Shown here: in pieces, positions 1 through 9,531 of the stretch
Position numbering within the stretch: position 1 is the first letter of the stretch
Layout: every line of letters begins with the position of its first letter
Assembly: GCF_900188245.1 (NCBI RefSeq)
Contig: NZ_FZOK01000008.1
Span: forward strand, 124,001-188,000
Length of the DNA: 64,000 nt
Direction of reading: 5' to 3'
Origin: Belliella buryatensis
Lineage (GTDB): Bacteria > Bacteroidota > Bacteroidia > Cytophagales > Cyclobacteriaceae
Translations under genes and position numbers: made by a program
The notes under the pieces: generated by a model
Told to the model about the DNA's origin: nothing
What the model saw: the letters and a program-made list of their open reading frames with translations, nothing else
Database searches by the model: none

Positions 1-876
1 ACTCTCTAAATACTCTTGCTCATCATGATAGGGGCTTGGATTATCCAAGGGCAATATATCTCCATGTCCACTATGCCCAGCGGCTGCATAAGTAAGCGCT
101 TCCGAGTCTATATTATAGATCAGCAGATCATTTAAGAATGGCAAACAAACGATTAACTGATCATCTCCCTTAAGCAAATGTGAGGTATGTGAAAAAAAAG
201 CACTATATACCAGTGGTGACAAATGAGAAGGTAAATTCAAAACATGCTCCATCTGTGGCCGATCACCATGTGTAAACTTCATAAAATAAGTTCCAGACCA
301 TAAACTCGGTGAATTATAATCTTGGTCTCCCGCCGCAAAAGTGAAAGTTGTATTTTTTGTTTGATTATAGATTAACGGTTGATTGGTATAATATAGCTGT
401 ACAAAAGGTTTTTTATCTTCTCTTTCAACTTCCATTGAATTTATTCTTTGGAGAACATTACCGCTAAAATCTGTAACGTAAAGTTCACGACGCCAAGAAC
501 TCCCAATCAATAGCGTGCTATCAGACATAACTTCAAATGCCTTAATCGTCCTTACTCCGTTGGGACCTTCTTGCTGAAACTTAATACTGAAACTTTCAGC
601 ATCATCTGACAATGCATAAAACTCCAATTGGTTTGTATTTTCGTTGACTAGCCCCAAATAATCTTTTCCTTTTATACGAGCCTTTGAAATGTATTTTGAG
701 AACACATTGGTTCTTTGCCCAATTGGAATAGATATCGTATCAGCTGAAATCAATGTGATTATATCATCAAATTTTCGTGGGTTAGGATCAAGCGATTGAC
801 TCGTTGAAGCCTGTTTTTCACAACTTATTAAACTAAGAATGCTAAATAAAAAAAGAAGTAAATATATTTTCTTCAT
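1..876 (-). CDS. DUF4221-like lipoprotein, C-terminus beyond left edge
   Basis: The reading frame opens at an ATG at 876 and stays open for 292 codons to base 1, so the 3' end lies outside the window. The N-terminus is a lipoprotein signal (charged MKKIY, hydrophobic core, lipobox ending ISC near residue 18), so the protein should be lipid-anchored in the envelope. The segment after residue 30 reads SADTISIPIG, then KDYLGLVNENTNQLEFY and a QQEGPNGV motif, which I recognise as typical of the DUF4221 family of Bacteroidota, predicted beta-propeller-like proteins of unknown function. A second beta-propeller lipoprotein lies at 47827-48966. Family call is from memory of the motif pattern; function unknown. 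Confidence 0.7.
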   Translation of the reverse strand, partial: MKKIYLLLFLFSILSLISCEKQASTSQSLDPNPRKFDDIITLISADTISIPIGQRTNVFSKYISKARIKGKDYLGLVNENTNQLEFYALSDDAESFSIKFQQEGPNGVRTIKAFEVMSDSTLLIGSSWRRELYVTDFSGNVLQRINSMEVEREDKKPFVQLYYTNQPLIYNQTKNTTFTFAAGDQDYNSPSLWSGTYFMKFTHGDRPQMEHVLNLPSHLSPLVYSAFFSHTSHLLKGDDQLIVCLPFLNDLLIYNIDSEALTYAAAGHSGHGDILPLDNPSPYHDEQEYLES

Positions 877-1255
877 GGATTCTGATTATTTGAAAAACTC
901 ATTTTAACACAACTTCACCTAAAAGCTTCTTCAAGATCATGATTACTTTTGTTATGTCCAAGTGAATGTTTCTATTTTTAAAAAAATTTTGAATACTCTG
1001 AAATTTTGTACAAATCCGAAATTAAATTCCCTATTTATACATTATGGAAATCTAAATTAAACCTCTCTTAATATGGCTATTAGCTTGGAATAAAAAAGCC
1101 CTTCCAAAGTTTCAAACTTTGGAAGGGTTTGGATCCTAATTCAAGGCTATGATTATCATCGAATTAACTACATGAAACCATGAATAATACAGGTAATCAT
1201 CCTAAGTTAGGAGAGTGCAATTGAACTCTGAAGACTGTTGACCGTCGTCTGTTGA
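877..1255. other. Intergenic region with terminator and heptad repeat
   Basis: This 379-base gap between the start of the DUF4221-like gene and the stop of the acyl-CoA dehydrogenase (both minus strand) contains no convincing gene. It holds a Rho-independent terminator (1091-1127) and a heptanucleotide-periodic stretch (from 1223). The rest is A+T-rich and should contain the promoter of the DUF4221-like gene; I found no perfect TAnnTTTG element on the minus strand. Confidence 0.6.
1091..1127 (-). terminator. Rho-independent terminator of acyl-CoA dehydrogenase
   Basis: A perfect inverted repeat occupies 1099-1127 (arms CCCTTCCAAAG and CTTTGGAAGGG). On the minus strand it is followed by a run of six T after one C. 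It lies about 130 bases downstream of the acyl-CoA dehydrogenase stop codon. Confidence 0.8.
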
Positions 1256-1257
1256 CT
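1223..1257. repeat. Heptanucleotide-periodic repeat, five units
   Basis: On the plus strand the sequence divides into five consecutive 7-mers: GAACTCT, GAAGACT, GTTGACC, GTCGTCT, GTTGACT. All start with G and end in CT or CC. The last unit overlaps the stop codon (1256-1258) of the acyl-CoA dehydrogenase gene. It resembles degenerate heptanucleotide tandem repeats known from cyanobacterial genomes. Confidence 0.5.
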
Positions 1258-2398
1258 ACTTCAAAATCTCTCTCGAAATCACCAACTTCTGTATCTCGGA
1301 AGTTCCTTCACCGATTGTACAAAGCTTAGAATCTCTGTAGTATTTCTCTACTGGATAGTCTTTCGTAAATCCATAACCACCGAAAATTTGAACTGCTTCA
1401 TTGGAAACAGCAACACAAACTTCTGAAGCATAAAGTTTAGCTTTAGCTCCAGCAAGCGTCACCTTCTGCCCTTTGTTTTTCAAATCTGCTGCTTTGAAAG
1501 TCAGTAGTTTTGCAGCTTCCACTTGGGTTGCCATATCTGCAAGTTTGAAAGATATTCCCTGAAACTTACTAATTGGTTGATTGAACTGTTGCCTCTCTTT
1601 GGAATACTGAATAGAAGCCTCCAAAGCTCCCTCAGCAATCCCTAATGACAAGGCAGCAATAGAAATCCTTCCTCCGTCAAGAATTTTCATAGACTGAATA
1701 AACCCATCTCCTACCTCACCAAGAATATGATCCTTGTGAATCCTACAATCTTCAAATATCATCTCGGCTGTTTCAGATGCTCGCATTCCAAGCTTATCTT
1801 CTTTCCTTCCTGCTGAAAATCCTGGAGTACCTCTTTCAACCACAAATGCGGTCATTCCATGGGAATCACCCACTTCTCCAGTCCTAGCAATCACTACAGC
1901 CACATCACCAGAAGCACCGTGAGTGATGAAATTTTTAGCGCCATTAATCACGTAGTAATCTCCATCTTTCACGGCTACTGTACGCATATTTCCTGCATCG
2001 GATCCTGTATTTGGCTCGGTCAAGCCCCAAGCGCCTAAAAATTCACAGGTAGCTAGTTTTGGCAAATATTTCTTTTTCTGCCCTTCATTCCCAAACATCA
2101 TGATGTGTCCAGTACAAAGGGAATTGTGAGCAGCCATGGACAAACCTACAGATGGATCTAGTTTAGACAACTCCACAATCGCCGTCACATATTCAAAGTA
2201 TCCAAAACCAGAGCCACCATATTCCGTCGGCACTAATACGCCCATCAAACCAAGTTCGCCAAGCTTTTTGAATACTTCTATTGGGAAATGCTGTGCATCG
2301 TCCCATTCTTTTCTAAAAGGGGTAATCTCTTTCGCTCCAAAATCCCTAATCATTTGGGCAATCATTGCCTGATTTTCATTGAGCTCAAAATTCATCAT
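1256..2398 (-). CDS. Acyl-CoA dehydrogenase
   Basis: This is a full-length (380 aa) FAD-dependent acyl-CoA dehydrogenase, which makes the 2,3-enoyl-CoA in fatty-acid or branched-chain amino-acid breakdown and passes electrons to ETF. The flavin/substrate signature GLTEPNTGSD is at residues 125-134. The C-terminus has the short/medium-chain type motif GEGTSEIQ, so Glu364 is the expected catalytic base. Two ATGs in a row open the gene; the second could equally be the start. It stands alone, with a terminator about 130 bases downstream. The acyl-chain preference cannot be read from the sequence; short-chain/butyryl type is the best guess. Confidence 0.95.
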   Translation of the reverse strand: MMNFELNENQAMIAQMIRDFGAKEITPFRKEWDDAQHFPIEVFKKLGELGLMGVLVPTEYGGSGFGYFEYVTAIVELSKLDPSVGLSMAAHNSLCTGHIMMFGNEGQKKKYLPKLATCEFLGAWGLTEPNTGSDAGNMRTVAVKDGDYYVINGAKNFITHGASGDVAVVIARTGEVGDSHGMTAFVVERGTPGFSAGRKEDKLGMRASETAEMIFEDCRIHKDHILGEVGDGFIQSMKILDGGRISIAALSLGIAEGALEASIQYSKERQQFNQPISKFQGISFKLADMATQVEAAKLLTFKAADLKNKGQKVTLAGAKAKLYASEVCVAVSNEAVQIFGGYGFTKDYPVEKYYRDSKLCTIGEGTSEIQKLVISREILK

Positions 2399-2435
2399 AT
2401 TCGTTATTATTGGGTTTAATTTTTACTAATATAAC

Positions 2436-2463
2436 AACTTCCTTTCAAACTGGAAGTTTGAAA
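2436..2463. repeat. Two overlapping inverted repeats
   Basis: AACTTCC (2436-2442) pairs with GGAAGTT (2452-2458), while the overlapping TTTCAAAC (2443-2450) pairs with GTTTGAAA (2456-2463), so the two hairpins exclude each other. An A run follows on the plus strand. It lies between adenine deaminase and acyl-CoA dehydrogenase, both on the minus strand. The same words (CTTCC, TTTCAAAC, GGAAG) build the terminator at 1099-1127. Confidence 0.45.
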
Positions 2464-2622
2464 AAACCCCCGCAAATAACCTTGACGTTTAGTCTATGAA
2501 GGTATTCTCCATATAATCCTCAATTCAAATCAACATAGGTCAACCAGGTATTTTTATATTTCAAGCATTCACCAAATATTTATTGCTTTGAAAAATGATG
2601 ATTTTTACACAATTGGCTGATT

Positions 2623-4257
2623 CTATTGTAGAAAGACATCTGTAAACTCAAATTTCTGACCATCAAATAGCCCTTTGTCACTTAACTTCAAATCAGGAAT
2701 TACTAGCAAGGCCATGAAACTCAAAGTCATATAGGGTGACTGCAGTGTAGACCCCATATCCTTCGCCATACGATCAATTTTAATGTAGGCTTTAGCTACT
2801 TCATATCCGTCTCTATTAGACATGATTCCTCCCACGGGCAATGGTAAAACCTCTTCTTGATCTCCATTGACTGCCGAAACTCCGCCTTTGACATTAATCA
2901 GTAAATTGACAGCTTTGCAAATAGATTCATCATCAACTCCCACCGCTATGATATTATGAGAATCATGACCGACAGACGAGGCGATTGCACCTGACTTCAG
3001 ACCAAAATTCTTGATAAAAGCTATAGCTGGCGATGCGTCTTCATATCTATTGACAACAGCTATTTTAAGTATGTCGGAGGAAGGGTTTGAAATAGCAAAA
3101 CCATCTTTAAGCAAAATTTCTCCATTCAATTCTGGTGTGATTAGCTGACCATCCAAGGCCTCGATCACTCTCACTTGGACTTGCCTCGACTTTAAAGCAA
3201 AATCTTCAACTGATTTTAATGATGTATTGAAGTTATTAATCACTTCATTCTTGACTCTTGGAATAAGAGTTTGCCCATCTTGCGCTACCAAGCGACCATT
3301 GATATAGGTAGCCTTAACTTTGAAATCCTTGATATCCTTTAACAATACAAAATCCGCAGGATCGCCTACCCTCAACAAGCCCACATCAAGTCTGTAATGA
3401 TTCACAGGGGTGATACAAGCAGCACGCAAAACATCAAATAAGTTCTTACCCTTTGCCACAGCTCTTGAGACCAATTCATTGATATGAGATTCAGCCAAGT
3501 TATCAGGATGCTTGTCATCAGAGCAGAACATCATCATGCTAGGGTATTCGTCAATCAAATCAATCAAAGCTTCAAAATTTTTTGCAGCACTTCCTTCCCT
3601 GATTGCGATCTTCATTCCAAGTTGAATTTTTGCCAAAGCTTCTTCCTTAGTAAAACATTCGTGATCTGTAGTGATCCCTGCCGAAGCATATTTTGCAGCT
3701 AATTCCCCCTTGAGGCCAGGCGCATGACCGTCTATTGGTTTACCATATTTTTTTGCCAATGCAATTTTTTCCATTACCAGCGGATCTCTATTGACCGTAC
3801 CTGGCCAATTCATCATTTCTGCGAGGTAGACAATCTCTTTTCTCTCTAGAAGATCATGGATATTTTGAACTGTAATCTCTCCCCCTGCTGTCTCATAGTG
3901 AGTTGCCGGAACACAGGAAGGAGCTCCAAAATAAAATTTAAAAGGAACTTGAGCACCATTTTCTATCATATAATTCACTCCTTCCATACCGCAAACATTT
4001 GCAATCTCGTGAGGATCTGAAATCGTAGCAACTGTCCCATGAACAACCGCCAGTCTAGCAAATTCAGCAGGAACTAACATGGATGATTCCACATGCACAT
4101 GAGCATCAATGAATCCTGGGGAAATATATGGGAGCTCAGGGTTATCCTTTATCTTTCGGATGGATACTATTTTTCCATCTCCTACCTTCAACTCAACAGC
4201 AAAAATGGTCTTATTTATAATGTCTAAATATTGACCTTCAATGCAAAAACAGTTCAT
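2623..4257 (-). CDS. ade: Adenine deaminase
   Basis: Metal-dependent amidohydrolase that converts adenine to hypoxanthine and ammonia (purine salvage, cytosol). With the start chosen here it is 544 aa, in the usual range of the AdeC-type family. The N-terminal metal motif [13 protein letters not shown] is at residues 47-59 (His53, His55 expected ligands), followed by the family sequence [11 protein letters not shown]. The frame stays open upstream to 4485, but that extension would overlap cmk on the other strand and does not look like protein, so the ATG at 4257 is preferred. It is divergent from cmk, with 153 bases between the two starts. Confidence 0.93.
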   Translation of the reverse strand: MNCFCIEGQYLDIINKTIFAVELKVGDGKIVSIRKIKDNPELPYISPGFIDAHVHVESSMLVPAEFARLAVVHGTVATISDPHEIANVCGMEGVNYMIENGAQVPFKFYFGAPSCVPATHYETAGGEITVQNIHDLLERKEIVYLAEMMNWPGTVNRDPLVMEKIALAKKYGKPIDGHAPGLKGELAAKYASAGITTDHECFTKEEALAKIQLGMKIAIREGSAAKNFEALIDLIDEYPSMMMFCSDDKHPDNLAESHINELVSRAVAKGKNLFDVLRAACITPVNHYRLDVGLLRVGDPADFVLLKDIKDFKVKATYINGRLVAQDGQTLIPRVKNEVINNFNTSLKSVEDFALKSRQVQVRVIEALDGQLITPELNGEILLKDGFAISNPSSDILKIAVVNRYEDASPAIAFIKNFGLKSGAIASSVGHDSHNIIAVGVDDESICKAVNLLINVKGGVSAVNGDQEEVLPLPVGGIMSNRDGYEVAKAYIKIDRMAKDMGSTLQSPYMTLSFMALLVIPDLKLSDKGLFDGQKFEFTDVFLQ

Positions 4258-4367
4258 TTTTATATGATTTAAGTTAGGCTTTTTAAAATACAATCCAGAA
4301 TAGAGCAGATACTTTACTGTAAGTTTGAATACATCTAGCTCTCTAAAGGAAATAGATATAAAACTAC

Positions 4368-4375
4368 TATATTTG
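4368..4375 (+). promoter_or_regulatory. Promoter -7 element of cmk
   Basis: TATATTTG matches the Bacteroidota -7 consensus TAnnTTTG exactly, 35 bases before the cmk ATG. No clear TTG is seen at the -33 position. Confidence 0.5.
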
Positions 4376-4410
4376 CCCCTGAAATAAAAAGGAGGGACAA
4401 CTTTTACTAG

Positions 4411-5097
4411 ATGAATAAAATTGTTATCGCAATTGACGGGCATTCTGGGTGTGGCAAAAGTTCCACAGCTAAATCTGTGGCCCAAAAACTTGGATATACC
4501 TACATTGATTCAGGTGCTATGTACAGAGCTGCCACTTTACATTTTTTGAACAATCACACCGTTTTGACCAACTCAAAAGAAGTTAAAAATGGTCTTGACT
4601 CACTAAAAATCAGCTTTCAGATCAATCCTGATAACCAAAAACAGGAAACATATCTTAATGGGCTCAATGTGGAAAAAGAAATCAGAACCATGAGGGTATC
4701 TGATTACGTTAGTGAAGTAAGTAAAATCAAGGAGGTCCGACAAGAATTAGTCGCTCAGCAACAAAAGCTTGGTAGAAAAAAAGGTGTTGTAATGGATGGA
4801 AGAGACATTGGTACGGTAGTTTTTCCTGATGCAGAGTTAAAGATTTTCATGACCGCAGATATTCAAATCAGAGCTGAGAGAAGGCAAAAGGAAATTTTGG
4901 AAAAAGGAGATCTGGTTGAATTAGACAAGATCATCAATAATCTTCAAGAAAGAGATAGAATAGATTCTAATCGGGCTGAAAGTCCATTATTTAAGGCAGC
5001 AGATGCGGTAGAGATTGATACCAGCTTCCTAGATTTCGAAAAACAAGTCGAACAGATTATATCACTGGCCAAAGAGCGAATGGCCGAGAAAGTATAG
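4411..5097 (+). CDS. cmk: Cytidylate kinase
   Basis: Transfers phosphate from ATP to CMP or dCMP (pyrimidine nucleotide metabolism, cytosol). The P-loop GHSGCGKSS is at residues 10-18, followed by [12 protein letters not shown], the nucleotide-monophosphate-binding motif of the family, and later by [11 protein letters not shown]. At 228 aa it has the normal length. A purine-rich GGAGGG lies 14 bases before the ATG, too far to be an ordinary ribosome-binding site. ispH follows after 4 bases, so the two are probably one transcript. Confidence 0.96.
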   Translation: MNKIVIAIDGHSGCGKSSTAKSVAQKLGYTYIDSGAMYRAATLHFLNNHTVLTNSKEVKNGLDSLKISFQINPDNQKQETYLNGLNVEKEIRTMRVSDYVSEVSKIKEVRQELVAQQQKLGRKKGVVMDGRDIGTVVFPDAELKIFMTADIQIRAERRQKEILEKGDLVELDKIINNLQERDRIDSNRAESPLFKAADAVEIDTSFLDFEKQVEQIISLAKERMAEKV

Positions 5098-5101
5098 GCT
5101 T

Positions 5102-6004
5102 ATGAATGTTACCATAGATAAAAACTCAGGTTATTGTTTTGGGGTAGAATTTGCCATAAAAATGGCAGAAGATGAAATGGAGGGTAATGATAGACTCTAT
5201 TGCCTTGGCGATATCGTACACAATGACATGGAAGTCAAGCGACTTAGCGAGAAAGGCTTGGTGGTTATTGATAGAGAGAAACTTCAAGACTTAAGCGATT
5301 GCAAAGTTCTAATCAGAGCTCATGGAGAGCCTCCAGAAACCTACCGTACTGCAATCGAAAATAACATAGAGCTAATAGATGCTTCATGCCCTGTTGTTTT
5401 GAAGCTTCAGCATAGAGTCAAAACCGCATTTGACAAGATGGAAAAGGAAAAAGGTCAAATAGTCATCTATGGAAAAAAGGGGCATGCAGAGGTAATTGGA
5501 CTTACGGGCCAAACCTTAGAAAAGGCCATAGTTGTCATGGAAGATAAGGACCTAGAAAAAATAGATTTCACAAAACCTGTAACCTTATTCAGTCAAACTA
5601 CGAAAAGTACTAAAGGCTTTTACGAATTAAAGGAAAAAATTGAGGAAAAAATTAAGGCAACAAAGGGAGTGTTGAACGAGATTGACTTCAATGCCAATGA
5701 CTCCATTTGTAGGCAGGTATCAAATAGAGAACCACAATTGAAACATTTTGCCAGTGAAAAAGATGTAATCATCTTTGTGTCCGGTAAAAAAAGTTCAAAT
5801 GGGAAAGCCTTGTATCAAGTTTGTAAAAATGAAAACGAGAAAAGCTATTTTGTAGAAAATGAATCAGAGATCGACCCAAACTGGTTCAGTCCAGAAGATA
5901 AGGTTGGGATTTGTGGAGCGACTTCTACACCTATGTGGCTAATGGAACAGGTGATGCACTACATCATGTCCCTTGAACAAGGCCTTGCTTTAGAGAGTAA
6001 TTAA
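5102..6004 (+). CDS. ispH: 4-hydroxy-3-methylbut-2-enyl diphosphate reductase
   Basis: Last enzyme of the MEP isoprenoid pathway: reduces HMBPP to IPP and DMAPP with a [4Fe-4S] cluster. The three cluster cysteines are visible at Cys12 (GYCFGV), Cys96 (DASCPVV) and Cys203 (SICRQVSNRE). The substrate-binding histidines appear at about 40, 74 and 128, with Glu130 in GHAEV. Length (300 aa) is normal. It sits 4 bases after cmk, a pairing common in bacteria. A 134-base gap with its own promoter separates it from nqrA. Confidence 0.96.
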   Translation: MNVTIDKNSGYCFGVEFAIKMAEDEMEGNDRLYCLGDIVHNDMEVKRLSEKGLVVIDREKLQDLSDCKVLIRAHGEPPETYRTAIENNIELIDASCPVVLKLQHRVKTAFDKMEKEKGQIVIYGKKGHAEVIGLTGQTLEKAIVVMEDKDLEKIDFTKPVTLFSQTTKSTKGFYELKEKIEEKIKATKGVLNEIDFNANDSICRQVSNREPQLKHFASEKDVIIFVSGKKSSNGKALYQVCKNENEKSYFVENESEIDPNWFSPEDKVGICGATSTPMWLMEQVMHYIMSLEQGLALESN

Positions 6005-6094
6005 ATCAAAGAAAGACGTGAATTAAATATGTCAACTTAGCAGGTTACTGGCAAATAAACACAGAATTATCTTCTAATAACTGATGTATTTTCT

Positions 6095-6102
6095 TAGATT
6101 TG
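6095..6102 (+). promoter_or_regulatory. Promoter -7 element of the nqr operon
   Basis: TAGATTTG fits TAnnTTTG. It lies 37 bases before the nqrA ATG chosen here, giving a leader of about 30 bases, and it overlaps the alternative upstream TTG start (6100), which argues against that start. No clear -33 TTG. Confidence 0.5.
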
Positions 6103-6138
6103 AGGCGTTTTTCAAAAGACCATACAGTTCAAAATAAT

Positions 6139-7524
6139 ATGTCAAAACTAATTAAGCTTAAGAAGGGATTCGACATTAAGCTCGCTGGAAAGGCTGAAAA
6201 GCAGCTTGAAGACTTCCAGTCTGCTAAGACCTTTGCTATCAAACCTACGGACTTCATTGGTCTTCAAAGACCTAAAGTTACTGTGGCTGAAGGAGATACA
6301 GTAAAGGCAGGAACTCCGATTTTATTCGACAAGGCTTTGGAGCAAGTCCAATACGTCGCACCAGTTTCTGGTGAAATCGTTGAGATCAAAAGAGGTGAAA
6401 AGAGAAAGCTATTGGAAATTAAAATCCTAGCTGACAAAGAAATCAGCTATGAAAATTTCGAAAAATATGCTGAATCTTCCATAAAGTCACTCAGTAAAGA
6501 AGACGCAATCACCCAAATGACCAAAGGTGGTGTATGGCCTCAACTGATCCAAAGACCTTTTGGTATAGTGGCTAATCCTGAAGATAGTCCAAAAGCCATA
6601 TTTATATCAGGTTTTGACTCTCACCCACTAGCTCCAGATTACGCAGTAACATTGAAGGGTGAAGAAAAATACTTTCAAGCTGGTATTGACGTCCTCAAAA
6701 AGCTTACAGAGGGAACAATCCATTTGAATCTTAATGCAGATGCTGAGGTACCTGGCGTTTTTGCTAATGTACAAAATGCACAAATCAATAGATTCTCAGG
6801 TCCACACCCTGCTGGTAACGTGGGCATTCAAATCCATCATATAGATCCTATAAATAAGGGTGAAGTAGCTTGGACAATCAATCCTTACGGAGTAGTCCAA
6901 ATTGGAAAACTTTTTCTCGAAGGTCTATATGATGCTTCTAAAGTTATTTCCATTACTGGATCAAGGGCTAAGAAAGCTGTTTACACGAAAACTTTTATTG
7001 GCGCTTGCGTAGATACTCTTGTAAATGGAAACCTGAAAGAAGACGAAAAGTCTGATGTTGCTCCTGAAACAAGAGTTATTTCTGGCAATGTACTGACAGG
7101 AGAGAAAATAAATCATGACGGTTACTTGGGTTACTATCATAACCAATTGACTTTGATTCCAGAGGGAGAATATCACGAATTTTTAGGATGGATGAAACCA
7201 ACAACTGATAAATTAAGCTTCCACAGAGCACTTGGCTTATTGTCTTTCTTAAAACCAAACAAGGAGTACGTTCTTGACTCTAACGTTAGAGGTGAAGAGA
7301 GAGCGTTTGTTCAGACAGGCGTATTTGAAAGTGTAACTCCGATGGACATTCTTCCAGTTTATCTACTAAAAGCCATCATGGCAGAAGATTTTGATGAAAT
7401 GGAAGAGTTGGGTATCTACGAAATCGTAGAAGAAGACTTAGCACTATGTGAGTTTGTGGACGTTTCCAAACACCCAGTACAGGAAATAGTTAGAAAAGGA
7501 ATAGACTTAATTCAATACAGTTAA
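6139..7524 (+). CDS. nqrA: Na+-translocating NADH:quinone reductase subunit A
   Basis: Peripheral cytoplasmic subunit of the Na+-pumping NADH:quinone oxidoreductase, implicated in quinone binding. The product is 461 aa and begins MSKLIKLKKGFDIKLAGKA, the typical NqrA opening. It carries a barrel-sandwich-like segment near residues 50-95 (VAEGDTVKAGTPI, YVAPVSGEIV). A frame extension to a TTG at 6100 overlaps the promoter element and is not used. It is the first gene of nqrABCDE; nqrB starts 6 bases after its stop. nqrF is missing here and is found at 43179-44483. Confidence 0.94.
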   Translation: MSKLIKLKKGFDIKLAGKAEKQLEDFQSAKTFAIKPTDFIGLQRPKVTVAEGDTVKAGTPILFDKALEQVQYVAPVSGEIVEIKRGEKRKLLEIKILADKEISYENFEKYAESSIKSLSKEDAITQMTKGGVWPQLIQRPFGIVANPEDSPKAIFISGFDSHPLAPDYAVTLKGEEKYFQAGIDVLKKLTEGTIHLNLNADAEVPGVFANVQNAQINRFSGPHPAGNVGIQIHHIDPINKGEVAWTINPYGVVQIGKLFLEGLYDASKVISITGSRAKKAVYTKTFIGACVDTLVNGNLKEDEKSDVAPETRVISGNVLTGEKINHDGYLGYYHNQLTLIPEGEYHEFLGWMKPTTDKLSFHRALGLLSFLKPNKEYVLDSNVRGEERAFVQTGVFESVTPMDILPVYLLKAIMAEDFDEMEELGIYEIVEEDLALCEFVDVSKHPVQEIVRKGIDLIQYS

Positions 7525-7529
7525 TCAAT

Positions 7530-8744
7530 ATGAAGTTTCTAAGAGATCTGTTGGATAAGCAGAAGCCCCTTTTTCAAAAGGGAGGAAAATTAGAGAACCT
7601 TTATTATGCGTTTGAAGCTGGTGAGACATTTTTGTTTACACCAAAACATACCAATGCAATAAAAGGAGCTCAGGTCAAAGATGCCATTGACCTAAAAAGG
7701 ATGATGATTACGGTAGTAATCGCAATGATTCCTTGTTTATTATTCGGCATCTATAATACAGGTCATCAACATTTTCTTGCCACAGGACAAACAGCAGGTT
7801 TGTGGGAAGATTTTGGACCAAAAGCATTGCTAGGCTTACAACTGGTGCTTCCAATTGTTATAGTAGCATATGCAGCTGGAGGGGCTGTAGAGGCAGCTTT
7901 TGCAGTGATTAGAAAACACCCAATCAACGAAGGATTTCTAGTTACAGGAATGTTAATTCCATTAGTAGTACCAGCCACGCTACCATTATGGCAAGTTGCC
8001 TTAGCAACAGTTTTTGCAGTCATCATTGCAAAAGAAGTATTTGGGGGAACTGGAATGAATATTTTGAACGTAGCGATGACAGCAAGAGCATTCTTGTATT
8101 TCGCATACCCTGCTCAAATATCAGGTGATCAAGTTTGGACATACCTGGGAGACAAAGCACCTGTAGATGGCTTCTCTGGTGCAACAGCATTAGCTGTAGC
8201 ATACAATGCAGGGGTAGAAGGCGAAACTGTCAACTCAGCGCTCGCGACTCACAATAGTGCTATTGGTGCTGGATTATTTGACTTTGCAAACTTATTTATA
8301 GGTTGGATTCCAGGCTCTATCGGAGAAACATCTACATTGATGGCTTTGATTGGTGCAGTTATTTTAGTAGCAACTGGAGTAGCAAGCTGGAAAATCATCG
8401 TATCAGGTTTCGCAGGCGCATACTTAATGGGTCTTATAATGAATATATTCGCAGTAAATGAATATATGGCAATGGGTCCAGAATATCACATTGTGATGGG
8501 TGGTTTGGCATTCGGTGTAGTATTCATGGCAACAGATCCAGTATCTGCTGCACAAACAGAAATTGGAAAGTGGATCTACGGGCTATTGATTGGTGTCTTG
8601 ACAGTCATCATCCGAGTGACCAACCCTGCTTATCCAGAAGGAATCATGCTTGCCGTTCTTTTCATGAACGTGTTTGCACCTTTGATCGATTATTATGTAG
8701 TAAAAGCAAACAAGAAAAGGAGGTTACAACGTGCAACAGTCTAA
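7530..8744 (+). CDS. nqrB: Na+-translocating NADH:quinone reductase subunit B
   Basis: Integral membrane subunit with about ten predicted helices that carries covalent FMN and takes part in Na+ transport. The flavinylation motif SGAT is at residues 216-219, with Thr219 as the expected FMN attachment site (context DGFSGATALA). Length 404 aa is normal. The cytoplasmic N-terminus (first ~55 residues) is hydrophilic. Its 3' end overlaps nqrC by 14 bases, so translation is probably coupled. Confidence 0.96.
   Translation: MKFLRDLLDKQKPLFQKGGKLENLYYAFEAGETFLFTPKHTNAIKGAQVKDAIDLKRMMITVVIAMIPCLLFGIYNTGHQHFLATGQTAGLWEDFGPKALLGLQLVLPIVIVAYAAGGAVEAAFAVIRKHPINEGFLVTGMLIPLVVPATLPLWQVALATVFAVIIAKEVFGGTGMNILNVAMTARAFLYFAYPAQISGDQVWTYLGDKAPVDGFSGATALAVAYNAGVEGETVNSALATHNSAIGAGLFDFANLFIGWIPGSIGETSTLMALIGAVILVATGVASWKIIVSGFAGAYLMGLIMNIFAVNEYMAMGPEYHIVMGGLAFGVVFMATDPVSAAQTEIGKWIYGLLIGVLTVIIRVTNPAYPEGIMLAVLFMNVFAPLIDYYVVKANKKRRLQRATV
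8718..8733 (+). promoter_or_regulatory. Shine-Dalgarno and GTG start of nqrC
   Basis: AGGAGG (8718-8723) lies 7 bases before a GTG (8731) inside the end of nqrB. Strong Shine-Dalgarno sequences are rare in this window, so this one decides the nqrC start and suggests coupling with nqrB. Confidence 0.6.
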
Positions 8745-9507
8745 CGCATATATCATCACTTTCTCAGTAATTCTGACAGTTGTTTTGGGGTTATTGTTAT
8801 CAGGTACTTCTCAGTTATTGGGTCCTATTCAGAAAAAGGCCGTAGAACTAGATACCAAAAAGCAGATATTAGGTGCTGTCTTGGATGCATCTGAAATTAG
8901 AGCAATGAAGCCAGATCAAATACTTGATTTCTACGAAAAAAGAATCACATCTAAAGTAGTAGACATAGATGGTAACGAAATAGAAAAAGATACAGATGGC
9001 AATGAAATCGTTGCTGAAAATGTAGATGTTGCCAAAAACTATAAAATGGCACCTGAAAAAAGAAAATATCCAGTTTTCATCTTCCATGCTGAAGGCAATC
9101 AAGATGATGCCGAGGCTATCATTGTACAAGTGTACGGTGCTGGTCTTTGGGATGAAATCTGGGGATTCCTTGCTTTGGATACTGACTTAAACACAATTGA
9201 AGGTGTAACTTTTGGACACAAGGGTGAAACACCCGGTCTTGGAGCAAGAATCACTGAAGGTGGAGTTCAAAATAGATATCAAGGGAAGAAAATTTTCAAT
9301 GACTCAGGTGAATTCCAATCCGTAGCTATGCAAAAAGGTGAAGGCAAAGATTATAGCAGCGAAGATCATAAAGTAGATGGACTTTCTGGCGCAACAATCA
9401 CTGCTAACGGTGTAAATGCCATGTTGGAAAATTACTTAAAAGCTTATAAAGCTTATTTTGAGAAAATCAAAAGTTCCTCATCCAGCGAAATTGCCGCATT
9501 AAACTAA
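8731..9507 (+). CDS. nqrC: Na+-translocating NADH:quinone reductase subunit C
   Basis: Membrane-anchored subunit with covalently bound FMN. There is one N-terminal transmembrane helix (residues ~7-30), then a soluble domain with the flavinylation motif LSGATIT; Thr222 is the expected FMN site. The start is GTG, supported by the AGGAGG sequence. Length (258 aa) is normal. An acidic insert at ~75-100 (DGNEIEKDTDGNEI) contains a short internal repeat of DGNEI. A flavin transferase (apbE) that should modify NqrB and NqrC is not in the window. Confidence 0.95.
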   Translation: MQQSNAYIITFSVILTVVLGLLLSGTSQLLGPIQKKAVELDTKKQILGAVLDASEIRAMKPDQILDFYEKRITSKVVDIDGNEIEKDTDGNEIVAENVDVAKNYKMAPEKRKYPVFIFHAEGNQDDAEAIIVQVYGAGLWDEIWGFLALDTDLNTIEGVTFGHKGETPGLGARITEGGVQNRYQGKKIFNDSGEFQSVAMQKGEGKDYSSEDHKVDGLSGATITANGVNAMLENYLKAYKAYFEKIKSSSSSEIAALN

Positions 9508-9531
9508 TTCAGACATTATAAATAAAATATA

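Noticed and set aside
4258-4485. N-terminal extension of adenine deaminase
   Set aside because: It overlaps the start of cmk on the other strand, does not resemble the family, and the ATG at 4257 gives a normal N-terminus.
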